Assembly: GCF_900142365.1 (NCBI RefSeq)
Contig: NZ_FRAP01000004.1
Location: forward strand, 124,001-188,000
Source: Pseudonocardia thermophila
Lineage (GTDB): Bacteria; Actinomycetota; Actinomycetes; Mycobacteriales; Pseudonocardiaceae
DNA: 64,000 nt
Reading direction: 5' to 3'
Shown here: positions 53,284 to 62,606 of the stretch, piece after piece
Layout of the letters: every line of letters begins with the position of its first letter
Position numbering within the stretch: the first letter of the stretch is position 1
The notes under the pieces: model-generated
Database searches by the model: none
The model's input: the letters and a program-made list of their open reading frames with translations, nothing else
Told to the model about the DNA's origin: nothing
Position numbers and translations under genes: made by a program

Positions 53284-54297
53284 GTGGATCTGCCCGCCGT
53301 CCCCGCTCCCGACGCCCAGGCCCGTCGCGCAGCGGTCGCCCGGTACACCGAGTCGGCGGTGGCCGACGGCGCGCTCGGCCGCCTCGCCGAGCTGGGCGTG
53401 TGGCTCGCCGCCACCCGCGGCACCTGCCCACCACCGCCACCCGCCCGGGCTCGGATCGTCGTGATCGCGGGCGACCACGGCATCGCCGAGGCCGGGGTAT
53501 CGATGCACCCCGCCGGATCGACGGCGAAGCAGGTCGCCACGCTGCACCACACGACCTCCCCGGTGGCGACGCTCGCCCCGGAGGGCGGCGCGACGGTCCG
53601 CGCGATCGACGTGGCGCTCACCGCGGGTGAGCCGACCGAGGCCGGTCCCTACCGGGTCCGGGCGGGCAGCGGCCGGATCGACCGCGAGGACGCCCTCACC
53701 GAGGCCGAGACCACGCACGCCGTCGGCGTCGGCCGCGCGATCGCCGACGAGGAGGTCGACGCCGGCGCCGACCTGCTGGTCCCGGCGTCGCTCGGGGTCG
53801 GGGCGACGACGCCCGCCGAGGTGATCGTCGCGGCGTTGACCGGCACCGAACCCGTCGCGGTCGTCGGGCGCGGCAGCGGCATCGACGACAACGCGTGGAT
53901 GCGCAAGGCCGCCGCCGTGCGCGACGCGCTGCGCCGCACGAAGGGGCACCGCAACGACCCCCTCACGCTGCTGCGGGTCGCGGGCGGCGCCGACATCGCT
54001 GCGCTCACCGGGTTCTGCCTGCAGGCCGCGCTGCGCCGCACCCCCGTCCTGCTGGACGGGGGCGTCGTCCCGCTCGCGGCCGCGATGCTGGCCGAGCGGC
54101 TCGCGCCCGGTGCGAAGCAGTGGTGGCTGCTCGCGCAGCGCTCCACCGACCCGGCTGCGGCGATCGCCGCCGAACGCCTCGATCTGGAGCCCCTCGTCGA
54201 GCTGGGGATCCGGCTCGGTGACGGCACCGGCGCCGCCGCGGCGATCCCCCTGATCCGGATGGCGGCGCTGCTTCTGGCGGGAGCCGCACCGGCGTGA
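53284..54297 (+). CDS. cobT: Nicotinate-nucleotide-dimethylbenzimidazole phosphoribosyltransferase
   Basis: 337 aa from GTG 53284 (TTAGGAAACA upstream; a GTG at 53254 is less well placed). Motifs: IVVIAGDHGIAEAGVSMHP, DLLVPASLGVGATTPAEVIV, GRGSGIDD, LLDGGVVPLAAAML and the C-terminal RLGDGTGAAAAIPL. It makes alpha-ribazole phosphate for the lower ligand. The catalytic base of the Salmonella enzyme is Glu in RLGEGSGA; here that position is Asp, which may be a lineage variant. Overlaps cobS by GTGA. Confidence 0.95.
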   Translation: MDLPAVPAPDAQARRAAVARYTESAVADGALGRLAELGVWLAATRGTCPPPPPARARIVVIAGDHGIAEAGVSMHPAGSTAKQVATLHHTTSPVATLAPEGGATVRAIDVALTAGEPTEAGPYRVRAGSGRIDREDALTEAETTHAVGVGRAIADEEVDAGADLLVPASLGVGATTPAEVIVAALTGTEPVAVVGRGSGIDDNAWMRKAAAVRDALRRTKGHRNDPLTLLRVAGGADIAALTGFCLQAALRRTPVLLDGGVVPLAAAMLAERLAPGAKQWWLLAQRSTDPAAAIAAERLDLEPLVELGIRLGDGTGAAAAIPLIRMAALLLAGAAPA

Positions 54298-55028
54298 GGG
54301 GGCTCGCGGTCGCGCTGTCGCTGCTCACCGTGCTGCCGGTGCGGGTGGCGACGGTCGACCGCGCTGCTGCGGCCGCCGCCCTGCGTTGGGCTCCGGCCGT
54401 CGGGTTGCTGCTCGGCACCGCCGCGGGCGGGCTCGCTGTCGGTCTCGCCGCCCTCGGCCTCCCGCCGCTGGTCGCCGGGCTGCTCACCGTCGGAGCGCTG
54501 GCGCTGGCCACCCGTGGCATGCACGTCGACGGGCTCGCCGACACCGCCGACGGCCTCGGCTGCTACGGCCCGCCCGAGCGGGCCCTCGCCGTGCTGCGCG
54601 ACGGCGGCGCCGGACCGTTCGCGGTCGCGACGCTCATCGTCGTGCTCGGCACTCAGGCGGGCACGCTCGGCGCACTCGGAACCACGGCCGTCCCCGCCGC
54701 CGCGCTGGCCCTCGCCACCGGACGCGCGTCGTTCGCGTGGTCGTGCCGCCGCGGGGAGCCCGCGGCGCGGCCGGAGGGCCTCGGCGCGCTCGTGGCCGGG
54801 TCACAGCCGGTGTGGGTGGCCCCGCTGTGGTGGCTGGTGCTGGCCGCCGCGGCGGTGCCGCTGCTCGGCTGGCGCGGACCGGTCGCGGTGGCCTTCGCGG
54901 CGGCGGTGGCCGTGGCGCTGGCCCGGCACACGGCCCACCGGTTCGGCGGCGTCACCGGAGACGCGCTGGGCGCGGCGACCGAGCTGGCCACCACCGCGGC
55001 GCTGATCGTCCTCGCCACCGGGGCCTGA
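54294..55028 (+). CDS. cobS: Adenosylcobinamide-GDP ribazoletransferase (cobalamin synthase)
   Basis: 244 aa from GTG 54294, coupled to cobT. Integral membrane protein with about six helices. Conserved motif RGMHVDGLADTADGLG (about 78-93) supplies the Asp cluster binding metal-GDP, followed by DGGAGPFAVATLIVVL. HRFGGVTGDALGAATELA near the end is the second signature. It joins adenosylcobinamide-GDP to ribazole, the last step of nucleotide loop assembly. A palindromic repeat ends the operon. Confidence 0.95.
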   Translation: MRGLAVALSLLTVLPVRVATVDRAAAAAALRWAPAVGLLLGTAAGGLAVGLAALGLPPLVAGLLTVGALALATRGMHVDGLADTADGLGCYGPPERALAVLRDGGAGPFAVATLIVVLGTQAGTLGALGTTAVPAAALALATGRASFAWSCRRGEPAARPEGLGALVAGSQPVWVAPLWWLVLAAAAVPLLGWRGPVAVAFAAAVAVALARHTAHRFGGVTGDALGAATELATTAALIVLATGA

Positions 55029-55038
55029 GCCCCCCAAA

Positions 55039-55093
55039 CGCAACGAACGGCACTCTCGTCCACTCGGGGTGGACGAGAGTGCCGTTCGTTGCG
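55039..55093. repeat. Intergenic palindromic repeat, copy 3
   Basis: 25-base arms (55039-55063 and 55069-55093) perfectly complementary around TCGGG, with the AACGAACGGCAC core. It lies between the convergent ends of cobS and ilvE, so it may terminate both. Confidence 0.92.
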
Positions 55094-55109
55094 CCCTGGA
55101 GCCGCGGAC

Positions 55110-56213
55110 TCAGGCGGGCACCATCGTGTACATCCACGAGTGCGTGTCCGGGGCCTCGCCGCGCTGGATGGACGTGAGCAGCTCACGCAGCCGCAGCGTG
55201 ACCGGCCCCGGCTCGCCACCGCCGATGACCACGTCGTCGTCGTGGCTCTTCACCCGTCCGATCGGCGTGATGACCGCGGCCGTGCCGCACCCGAAGACCT
55301 CGGTGATCCGGCCGTCCCGCGCACCGTCGAACCACTCCTGGCCGGAGATGCGCCGCTCGGTGACCTCGCAGCCGATCTCCTTCGCCAGCACGAGCAGCGC
55401 GTCGCGGGTGATGCCGGGCAGGATGCTGCCGGAGAGCGTGGGCGTGACCAGCTCGGCCTGGTCACCCGAGCCGAACACGAAGAAGAGGTTGTTCGACCCC
55501 ATCTCCTCGACCCACGTGCGCTCCTCGGCGTCGAGGTAGGCCACCTGCGCGCAGCCGTGCTCGGCGCCCTGGGACTGCGGGAGCAGGGACGCGGCGTAGT
55601 TGCCGCCGCACTTCGCCGTGCCCGTACCGCCGAGCGCGGCACGGGTGTAGTCCGTGGACAGCCATACGTCGACCGGCTTCACCCCACCTGCGAAGTACGG
55701 CCCGGCCGGGGAGGCGATCAGCACGTAGAGGTACTCCGCCGAGGGCCGCACGCCCAGGCCCACCTCGGTGGCGAGCATGAACGGCCGCAGGTACAGCGAA
55801 TCCTCGCCGCCCGCGGCGGGCACCCAATCACGGTCGACGTCTAGCAGCTGGCGGATCGACTCCAGGAACAGCTCGTCGGGCAGCTCGGCCATCGCGAGCC
55901 GCGCCGCGGAGCGCCTAAAACGCGCGGCATTGGCGTCGGGGCGGAAGCAGGCGATCGAACCGTCGGGCTGGCGGTAGGCCTTGAGCCCTTCGAAGATCTC
56001 CTGCCCGTAGTGCAGCACCATTGCCGCGGGGTCGAAGGTGAGCGGGCCGTACGGCTTGAGTTCCGCGTCGTGCCAGCCCTTTTCCGCCGTCCACCGGATC
56101 GTGACCATGTGGTCGGTGAAGTACCTCCCGAAGCCGGGTTCGGCCAGGATTTCCGCACGCCGCTCCGGGGGTGTGGGAGACGGGTGCGGGGTACGGGTGA
56201 ATGCCACGGTCAT
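55110..56213 (-). CDS. ilvE: Branched-chain amino acid aminotransferase
   Basis: 367 aa from ATG 56213 (a TTG at 56222 is the alternative). Fold-type IV PLP enzyme: [34 protein letters not shown], the PLP Lys in [16 protein letters not shown] (about 205), [12 protein letters not shown] and [13 protein letters not shown]. It transaminates leucine, isoleucine and valine with 2-oxoglutarate in the cytoplasm. Orthologue Rv2210c occupies the same place after cobS in M. tuberculosis. Confidence 0.96.
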   Translation of the reverse strand: MTVAFTRTPHPSPTPPERRAEILAEPGFGRYFTDHMVTIRWTAEKGWHDAELKPYGPLTFDPAAMVLHYGQEIFEGLKAYRQPDGSIACFRPDANAARFRRSAARLAMAELPDELFLESIRQLLDVDRDWVPAAGGEDSLYLRPFMLATEVGLGVRPSAEYLYVLIASPAGPYFAGGVKPVDVWLSTDYTRAALGGTGTAKCGGNYAASLLPQSQGAEHGCAQVAYLDAEERTWVEEMGSNNLFFVFGSGDQAELVTPTLSGSILPGITRDALLVLAKEIGCEVTERRISGQEWFDGARDGRITEVFGCGTAAVITPIGRVKSHDDDVVIGGGEPGPVTLRLRELLTSIQRGEAPDTHSWMYTMVPA

Positions 56214-56302
56214 GCCGGACAAGGTAGCCGGAGGGTTCGACGGTCGGAAGCCCGACCATCCCTTGTCCTATCCCCTGCCGCTGCCGGAACCCAGCCCGGC
56301 CG

Positions 56303-56731
56303 TCATTGCGCCGGCTCCCCCTCGGTGCAGCAGCGCCGGAATCCCTCCGCCTCCAGGCTCAGGTACCGGCGCGTGAGCCCGCCGTAAACGCGGCCGATGA
56401 GCCGCCCGATCGGTCCCTCCTGCACGAGCCGGAGGGTCAGCCGGGTCCCCTCACCGTCCGGCTCGATCAGGTGTTCGCCGATCGTTCGGACGCCGGGGCC
56501 GGTCGACTCCCACACCATGCCGCCGTCGTCGAGCCGGGTCACTGTCCACACGGCCTTCGGCAACTTCGGCTGGCGCACCTCGGCGCGGGAGCCGACGGCG
56601 AGCGGGCCGTCGTCGAGCCGGCGCACCGACGTGATCGACGGTGTCCAGCGCGGCCAGGCCTCGACGTCGACGAGAGCCGCGTGCAACCGCTGCACCGGCG
56701 CCGCGACGTGCAGGGTGTGCGTGAACTCCAT
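56303..56731 (-). CDS. SRPBCC (polyketide cyclase/dehydrase-like) family protein
   Basis: 142 aa from ATG 56731. START/Bet v1-like fold: [32 protein letters not shown] opening, [21 protein letters not shown] strand region, and a long C-terminal helix. It should bind a hydrophobic ligand in its cavity. The tetR gene is divergent, and two GTACC palindromes lie directly upstream, so it is probably repressed by that regulator. Confidence 0.88.
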   Translation of the reverse strand: MEFTHTLHVAAPVQRLHAALVDVEAWPRWTPSITSVRRLDDGPLAVGSRAEVRQPKLPKAVWTVTRLDDGGMVWESTGPGVRTIGEHLIEPDGEGTRLTLRLVQEGPIGRLIGRVYGGLTRRYLSLEAEGFRRCCTEGEPAQ

Positions 56732-56739
56732 GGCCGGAA

Positions 56740-56775
56740 TGTACCACGTGGTACACCGATGTACCGTGTGGTACG
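56740..56775. promoter_or_regulatory. Tandem TetR-type operators between SRPBCC and tetR genes
   Basis: TGTACCACGTGGTACA (56740-56755) is a perfect 16-bp palindrome; TGTACCGTGTGGTACG (56760-56775) is a near copy with centre 20 bp away, two helical turns. They fill the 43-base gap between the divergent starts and overlap the tetR start, as expected for autorepression plus control of the neighbour. Confidence 0.85.
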
Positions 56776-57344
56776 TGCCGTCTCGGGAAGCGTTGCTGGA
56801 CGCCGCGATCGCCCACGTCGAGCAGCACGGCCTCGGTGAGCTGTCGATGCGCGGCATCGCGGCCGCGATCGGCACCAGCCACCGGATGCTCAACTACCAC
56901 TTCGGCTCGCGCGAGGCGTTCGTCCGCGCCCTCGTCGACCGCGTCGAGCAGCGCCAGCGCGACCGCCTCGCCGCACTGCTCGCCGATCCCGACGTTCCCC
57001 CGCTCGAGCAGGCCGCCCGGTTCACCGAGCAGCTGCTCGATCCCTCGCTGTGGCCGGCGGAGCGGCTGTTCTTCGAGGTCTACGGGCAGGCGCTGGCCGG
57101 CGCTCCGCACACCGCCGGGTTCCTCGACCGCGTCGTCACGGCGTGGCTCGAGCCCGCCGCCGAGCTGCTGGTGCGCATCGGCGTGCCGCGCGAGCAGGCC
57201 CGCACCCACGCCCGGCTCGGCCTCGCCGTCACGCGCGGACTGCTGCTGGACCTGCTCGCCACCGGCGACGTGGCGGGGGTGCGCGCCGCGGCCGAGCTGT
57301 ACCTGCAGACCTACAAGGACCTGCAGGCCGGCATCACGCAGTGA
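56775..57344 (+). CDS. TetR-family transcriptional regulator
   Basis: 189 aa from GTG 56775; GTG 56766 and 56748 are possible but lie inside the operators. The N-terminal HTH is [45 protein letters not shown] (read in parts), with YHFGSREAF the family recognition-helix end. The rest is a helical ligand-binding domain. It likely represses itself and the divergent SRPBCC gene through the two palindromes. Overlaps the convergent permease gene by 11 bases. Confidence 0.93.
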   Translation: MPSREALLDAAIAHVEQHGLGELSMRGIAAAIGTSHRMLNYHFGSREAFVRALVDRVEQRQRDRLAALLADPDVPPLEQAARFTEQLLDPSLWPAERLFFEVYGQALAGAPHTAGFLDRVVTAWLEPAAELLVRIGVPREQARTHARLGLAVTRGLLLDLLATGDVAGVRAAAELYLQTYKDLQAGITQ

Positions 57345-58608
57345 CGCGCACCGTGGCCGCCGCCCAGCCCACCGCGATCGCCACCACGGCGATCAGCACC
57401 TGGACCGGCGGCAGCGACGCGGCCATCACCAGCGACAGCACCAGCCCCACCGGCGGCGCCCAGCGGGGCCAGCGCCGCCGCTCCGCGGGCAGCCGCAGCG
57501 CCGCGAGGTTCAGCACCGCGTAGGCGATCAGCACTGCGCACGCCGACACCGCGATCGTGGCGGCCTGCCCGCCGACGCACACGACGGCGATCGCCACCGC
57601 CCCGGACACCAGCCCGGCCCGGCACGACGTACCCCGCTCCCCCGTCACCGCCAGCGCGCGCGGCAGCTCGCCGGCCCGGGCCATCGTCACCACCGTGCCG
57701 GTGAGCGCGACCAGTACCCACAGCAGCGCCGACATCGCCACCACGGCGGCCGCCACCCGCACCAGCATGCCCAGCGCCGGAGCACCGCCCGCGTCGACGA
57801 CGGCGGCGAGCGGCGCGACCTCGGCCGACAGCCGTTCCGCGCCCATCCCGACGATCAGCGCGATCGCGAGCAGGAGCAGCACCGCGAGCCCGATCGCCAG
57901 CGTCACGAGCAGGCCGCGGCACAGCGTCGCGGCCGGCTCCCGGGCCTCGCCGCCGGCCATCCCGACCCGCGCGAGCCCGGCGAACGCGAACGACACGAAC
58001 GCGGCCGCGCCGGTGATCCCGAGCCCACCCCAGCCCAGCTCGGCCGGGTCCGGCGACCAGCCCGCCGCCGGGGCGACCGGCGCGTCCCCGGCCAGGAGCA
58101 GAGACACGACGACGACGAACAGCAGGACCGCGAGAGTGCCGCCGACCAGGGCGTAGGTGCCGCGGACCGTCCAGCGGACGCCCGCGACGTTCGCGATCGT
58201 GGCGGCCACCAGCACCCCGATCGCGGCGGGCAGCGGCGCCGACGGCAGCACGTAGGAGGCGAAGATCGAGGCCACCGCGGCGGCGGCCGTCGCCCGGGCC
58301 ACCAGGAACGCGACCGATCCCAGCCGGCCCAGCGCATCGGGTAGCCGGGCCCTGGCGACGTCCAGTGCGCTGAGCTCGCTCAGCCCGGTCGAGCGATCGT
58401 GCGCCAGCACCAGCTCGGCGGTGGACGCGGTGGAGCAGTACGCGGCGAACGCGGCGATCAGCACCGCCAGCGGCAGCCAGCGCCCAGCGGCGGCCGCCGC
58501 CGGGCCCCAGACGGCGAACGACCCGGCCCCGAGCACGGCAGCCAACCCGAGCACGACCACATCGGTCGTGCCGAGTCGCCGCTCCGCGCGCTCCTGTCTG
58601 CCGGGCAC
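57334..58608 (-). CDS. APC-superfamily amino acid/polyamine permease
   Basis: 424 aa from GTG 58608 (TTG 58620 also possible; neither has a good ribosome site). About 12 hydrophobic helices with the APC layout: VVVLGLAAVLGAGSFAVWGP near the start (G-A-G-S in the first unwound helix), ITGAAAFVSFAFAGLARVG at helix 6, and GERGTSCRAGLVSGAVAIAVV. Substrate unknown; probably an amino acid or amine taken up with protons. An insertion relative to the mycobacterial order between ilvE and pepA. Confidence 0.88.
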   Translation of the reverse strand: MPGRQERAERRLGTTDVVVLGLAAVLGAGSFAVWGPAAAAAGRWLPLAVLIAAFAAYCSTASTAELVLAHDRSTGLSELSALDVARARLPDALGRLGSVAFLVARATAAAAVASIFASYVLPSAPLPAAIGVLVAATIANVAGVRWTVRGTYALVGGTLAVLLFVVVVSLLLAGDAPVAPAAGWSPDPAELGWGGLGITGAAAFVSFAFAGLARVGMAGGEAREPAATLCRGLLVTLAIGLAVLLLLAIALIVGMGAERLSAEVAPLAAVVDAGGAPALGMLVRVAAAVVAMSALLWVLVALTGTVVTMARAGELPRALAVTGERGTSCRAGLVSGAVAIAVVCVGGQAATIAVSACAVLIAYAVLNLAALRLPAERRRWPRWAPPVGLVLSLVMAASLPPVQVLIAVVAIAVGWAAATVRVTA

Positions 58609-58717
58609 CCGTACAGCCAAGCATCTTCGACTGCCCCGTCCGGGCGCATGCCGGTGTCATTAGCATCTCGAAGGGATCTCGCCCCGACCCCGTCCCACCG
58701 AGAGGAAGTCGTCCACC

Positions 58718-60196
58718 GTGTCGACCGAGCTGCTGCCCGCCACCGGCCCCGCCGGATCCGCCGACGTCGAGGCCGTGATCGTCGGGCTCGTGCAGGGCGA
58801 GTCCGCCCCCGAGCTCGCCGACGGCGCCGCCGAGGTCGCCGCCGCATTCGGGGAGGGCCGGCTGATCGAGCTGCTGAGCGCGGTCGGCGCCACCGGCAAG
58901 GCGGAGGAGATCGTCAAGATCCCGACCGGGGGCGCGATCACCGCGCCGCTGCTGGTCGCAGCCGGGCTCGGCAAGCCGGTCGACGACGGTGACCGCGCCG
59001 TCCTCGCCGAGCGCGTCCGGCGCGCCAGCGGGGCGGCCGCCCGCGCGCTGGCCGGCAAGGCGAGTGCCCGGAACACGCTCGGGGCGATCGACGCGGCCGC
59101 GGCGGGCGAGGGCAGCGTGCTCGGCGCGTACACGTTCAGCGAGTACCGCAGCTCAGACGGCAAGGCCCCGTTGAGCCGCGTCGAGGTCGACGGGGACGCG
59201 GCCGCGATCGAGCGGGCCGCCACCGTCGCTGCGGCCGTCGTCGCGGCGCGGGACCTGATCAACACGCCGCCCAACGATCTCTACCCGGCCACGTTCGCCG
59301 AGCGGGCCGCCGCGCTCGCCACCGAGGCGGGGGTCGCCGTCGAGGTCCTCGACGAGAAGGCGCTCGCCGACGGCGGTTACGGCGGGATCCTCGGCGTCGG
59401 CCAGGGCTCGACGCGCCCGCCGCGGCTCGTGCGGCTGACGTGGTCCGGCGGCGACGCGCCGCGGGCGAAGGTCGCTCTCGTCGGCAAGGGCATCACGTTC
59501 GACACCGGCGGCATCTCGATCAAGCCCGCCGCGAACATGGACCACATGACCAGCGACATGAGCGGCGCGGCCGCGGTCATCGTGACGACCGTGCTCGCCG
59601 CCCGGCTGAACCTGCCGGTCGCGGTCACCGCCACCGTGCCGATGGCGGAGAACCTGCCGTCCGGGTCGGCCTACCGGCCGGGTGACGTGCTGCGCATGTA
59701 CAGCGGCAAGACCGTCGAGGTGCTCAACACCGACGCCGAGGGCCGGCTGATCCTCGCCGACGCGATCGCCCGTGCCGCCGAGGACTCCCCCGACCTGCTC
59801 GTCGAGGTCTCCACCCTCACCGGTGCCCAGCAGGTGGCGCTCGGTATGCGCACCGCCGGCGTCATGGGCAGCGACGAGCTGCGCGACCGCATCGCCGCGC
59901 TCGGCCGCGCGGTCGGCGAGGACGCCTGGGCCATGCCGCTGCCCGAGCACCTGCGCGAAGGCCTCGACTCGCGCATCGCCGACATCGCCAACGCCGCCAG
60001 CGCGCGTTGGGGCGGGATGCTCTCCGCCGGGATCTTCCTGCGCGAGTTCGTGCCGGCCGGGCTGCCGTGGGCGCACATCGACATCGCCGGCCCGTCGTTC
60101 AACTCGAACAGCCCGTGGGGGTACACGCCGAAGGGCGGCACCGGCGTCCCGGTCCGGACGCTGGCCGCGCTGCTGCAGGAGCTCGCCGAGGCATAG
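58718..60196 (+). CDS. pepA: Leucyl aminopeptidase (M17)
   Basis: 492 aa from GTG 58718. The C-terminal catalytic domain carries the dizinc ligands: [16 protein letters not shown] (Lys and Asp), [15 protein letters not shown] (Asp) and the signature [17 protein letters not shown] with Asp, Glu and Arg. The N-terminal 170 residues are the regulatory alpha/beta domain. It removes N-terminal residues from peptides as a cytoplasmic hexamer. Orthologue of Rv2213 (pepB) with conserved order. A repeat island begins at its stop. Confidence 0.97.
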   Translation: MSTELLPATGPAGSADVEAVIVGLVQGESAPELADGAAEVAAAFGEGRLIELLSAVGATGKAEEIVKIPTGGAITAPLLVAAGLGKPVDDGDRAVLAERVRRASGAAARALAGKASARNTLGAIDAAAAGEGSVLGAYTFSEYRSSDGKAPLSRVEVDGDAAAIERAATVAAAVVAARDLINTPPNDLYPATFAERAAALATEAGVAVEVLDEKALADGGYGGILGVGQGSTRPPRLVRLTWSGGDAPRAKVALVGKGITFDTGGISIKPAANMDHMTSDMSGAAAVIVTTVLAARLNLPVAVTATVPMAENLPSGSAYRPGDVLRMYSGKTVEVLNTDAEGRLILADAIARAAEDSPDLLVEVSTLTGAQQVALGMRTAGVMGSDELRDRIAALGRAVGEDAWAMPLPEHLREGLDSRIADIANAASARWGGMLSAGIFLREFVPAGLPWAHIDIAGPSFNSNSPWGYTPKGGTGVPVRTLAALLQELAEA

Positions 60197-60690
60197 GGAG
60201 TCGCGCATCTCGTCCGGCGAGTCCCGCGCCTCGCCCGGCGAGTCCCGCATCCGGCACCGCGAGTCCCGCGTGCTGTCTGGCGAGTACTGCGATCCGCGCG
60301 GTGTGCGCACCAGACGCACACCACACAGGACCCGCGTGCGCGACTCGCCGGGCGACACGCGCGATCCGCCGGCCCGACCTCCGGGCTCGCGAGTCCCGCG
60401 TTTCGGCCGGCGAGTCGCGCGGTCGACCCAGCGAGTCCGACATGGCGTCGGCCAGCTGCGTGTTCCGTCCACACAGACCGCTCAGGACTCACCCGTGTCG
60501 GACGCAGGACTCGCCGCGCCGGTCGCGAGACTCGCGATCCCAGACGCGCGACGCGCGGCCCGAGACGGGCAACTCGCGGTGCCGAATGCGCAACTCGCGG
60601 CCCCGAGTGCACGACTCCCGCCCGACCGAATGCGTGACTCGCCCGACCGGACGCGCGACTCGCCCGCGCGGGTGCACGCCCTCCGCGGCC
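60197..60690. repeat. GCGAGTC-core repeat island 2 (two halves in opposite orientation)
   Basis: 494 bases without a gene. The left part (to about 60440) is rich in GGCGAGTCCCGC-type units spaced 20-22 bases. The right part (from about 60500) has the reverse form, for example GACGCGCGACTCGCCC and GCAACTCGCGG, at the same spacing. Same design as the island at 52325, but diverged in detail. ORFs crossing it, including the long extension upstream of lpdA, are artefacts. Confidence 0.85.
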
Positions 60691-61017
60691 CTACTGCTCC
60701 AGCTCGCGACGCCGCCTCAGGATCCGCTCCCGCGCGTCGTGATCGCGCATGCGCTGCGGGTACCCGACGATCTGCGCGTCGTAGATCGGCAGCGCGAGCT
60801 TGCGGGCGAAGCGGATGGCGGCGGCGGGGCCGGACACCCGGCCACGTGTCCAGGCGCCGTCCGCGTCGACCAGCAGCACTGTGGTCGGGGTGACGGTGGT
60901 GCGCGGCTCGACGAACGCCTCGACGCCGTGGTGCGCGGCGGCCCACTCGCGCAACCGGTCGAGATCGTCCCCACCGGACGACGAACGACGGCCGCGCAGC
61001 CGGTCGAGCAGTCCCAC
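60691..61017 (-). CDS. Small conserved hypothetical protein
   Basis: 108 aa from GTG 61017, supported by GAGGAGG about 8 bases upstream. Sequence: basic start MGLLDRLRGRRSS, then DLDRLREWAAAHHGVEAFVEP, a beta segment TTVLLVDADGAWTRGRV, and AAAIRFARKLALPIYDAQIVGYP with an Arg-rich end. No signal peptide or catalytic motif. Divergent from lpdA. I do not recognise a function; the clean ribosome site and codon pattern argue that it is a real gene. Confidence 0.8.
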   Translation of the reverse strand: MGLLDRLRGRRSSSGGDDLDRLREWAAAHHGVEAFVEPRTTVTPTTVLLVDADGAWTRGRVSGPAAAIRFARKLALPIYDAQIVGYPQRMRDHDARERILRRRRELEQ

Positions 61018-61167
61018 CGCGACCACCTCCTCGCTGCGGTCAAACGCCGGTGGGCGGTGATTCTCTCCCGAACGGACCACATCCCACTTGGAGTAGCCGC
61101 GGGTGACAAGATGGGCCCAGGAGCCCGGCTGACCCCGGGCCGACGGAAGTCTCGAGGGAGCTGTCGC

Positions 61168-62562
61168 GTGCCTGAGCACAACACCGTGCACAACGCGGAC
61201 GTCGTGATCCTGGGTGCCGGTTCGGGCGGTTACGCCTGCGCACTGCGCGCCGCCGAGCTGGGGAAATCGGTCGTGCTCATCGAGCGCGACAAGATCGGAG
61301 GCACCTGCCTGCACCAGGGCTGCATCCCCACGAAGGCCCTGCTGCACGCCGCGGAGGTCGCGGACGCCGCGCGGGAGGGCGCCAAGGTCGGGGTGCTGTC
61401 CAAGCTGGACGGCATCGACATGTCCGGCGTCCACAGCTACAAGGACGGCGTGATCACCCGGCTCTACAAGGGCCTGCAGGGGCTGATCAAGTCGCGGAAG
61501 ATCCAGGTCGTCGAGGGCACGGGCCGGTTCGAGGCGCCGAACGCCGTCGTCGTCGGTGATGATCGTTACGTCGGCACGGACGTGGTCCTGGCCACGGGCA
61601 GCTACGCACGCACGCTCCCCGGTCTCGAGATCGGCGGCCGCATCCTCACCAGCACTGAGGCGCTGCGCCTGCCCGAGGTCCCCGGCACGGTCGTGATCCT
61701 CGGCGGCGGCGTGATCGGCGTCGAGTTCGCCAGCGTGTTCGCCAGCTTCGGCGCCCAGGTGACGATCGTGGAGGCGCTCCCCCGCCTGGTCCCGGCGGAG
61801 GACGAGTTCTGCTCCAAGCTCCTGGAGCGCGCCTTCCGCCGCCGCAGGATCGCCTTCCGCACCGGCGTGAAGTTCACCGGTGCGACGCAGGACGAGAACG
61901 GCGTCACGGTGACGCTGGAGACCGGCGAGGAGCTGGAGGCCGACTACCTGCTGGTCGCGGTCGGCCGCGGGCCCAACACCGCCGAGCAGGGCTTCGCCGA
62001 GGCGGGCATCGCGATGGAGCGCGGGTACGTGCTGGTCGACGAGCGGCTGCGCACCAACCTGCCCCACGTGTACGCCGTCGGCGACATCGTGCCGGGGCTG
62101 CAGCTCGCGCACCGCGGCTTCGCGCAGGGGGTGTTCCTCGCCGAGCAGATCGCCGGGTTGAACCCGCCGCCGATCGACGAGGCCGGCATCCCGCGCGTCA
62201 CGTACTGCGAGCCCGAGGTGGCGTCGGTGGGCCTGACCGAGGAGCAGGCCCGCGAACGCCACGCAGAGGTGCAGACCCTCACCTACGACCTCGCCGGCAA
62301 CGGCAAGAGCCAGATCCTGCAGACCCAGGGCGCGATCAAGCTGGTCAAGGCCGGCGCTCCTGGCGAGCCGGGTCCGGTCGTCGGCATCCACATGGTCGGC
62401 GCCCGCGTCGGCGAGCTCATCGGCGAGGCACAGCTGATCTACAACTGGGACGCGCACGCCGACGACGTCGCCGCGCTCGTCCACGCCCACCCCACCCAGA
62501 ACGAGGCACTCGGCGAAGCGCATCTGGCGCTCGCCGGCAAGCCGCTGCACGCACACAGCTGA
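61168..62562 (+). CDS. lpdA: Dihydrolipoamide dehydrogenase (E3)
   Basis: 464 aa from GTG 61168, GAGGGAG 7 bases upstream; the frame is open further upstream through the repeat island but has no support there. FAD loop [21 protein letters not shown], redox disulfide [19 protein letters not shown] loop [21 protein letters not shown], and C-terminal [12 protein letters not shown] with the catalytic His-Glu pair. It reoxidises the lipoyl groups of the E2 encoded 44 bases downstream, using NAD+. Confidence 0.97.
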   Translation: MPEHNTVHNADVVILGAGSGGYACALRAAELGKSVVLIERDKIGGTCLHQGCIPTKALLHAAEVADAAREGAKVGVLSKLDGIDMSGVHSYKDGVITRLYKGLQGLIKSRKIQVVEGTGRFEAPNAVVVGDDRYVGTDVVLATGSYARTLPGLEIGGRILTSTEALRLPEVPGTVVILGGGVIGVEFASVFASFGAQVTIVEALPRLVPAEDEFCSKLLERAFRRRRIAFRTGVKFTGATQDENGVTVTLETGEELEADYLLVAVGRGPNTAEQGFAEAGIAMERGYVLVDERLRTNLPHVYAVGDIVPGLQLAHRGFAQGVFLAEQIAGLNPPPIDEAGIPRVTYCEPEVASVGLTEEQARERHAEVQTLTYDLAGNGKSQILQTQGAIKLVKAGAPGEPGPVVGIHMVGARVGELIGEAQLIYNWDAHADDVAALVHAHPTQNEALGEAHLALAGKPLHAHS

Positions 62563-62606
62563 CCGGCTCGCCGGCCGATCGCACAAGGACAGGAGTACCG
62601 ACCCAC

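Noticed and set aside
52325..60690. CRISPR arrays at the two repeat islands
   Set aside because: Units of 21-22 bases are contiguous and degenerate with no uniform spacers, orientation flips inside each island, and no cas gene is present.
60007..61167. Long N-terminal extension of lpdA
   Set aside because: The frame is open but crosses the repeat island and antisense gene; GTG 61168 has a good ribosome site and gives the normal E3 length and start.
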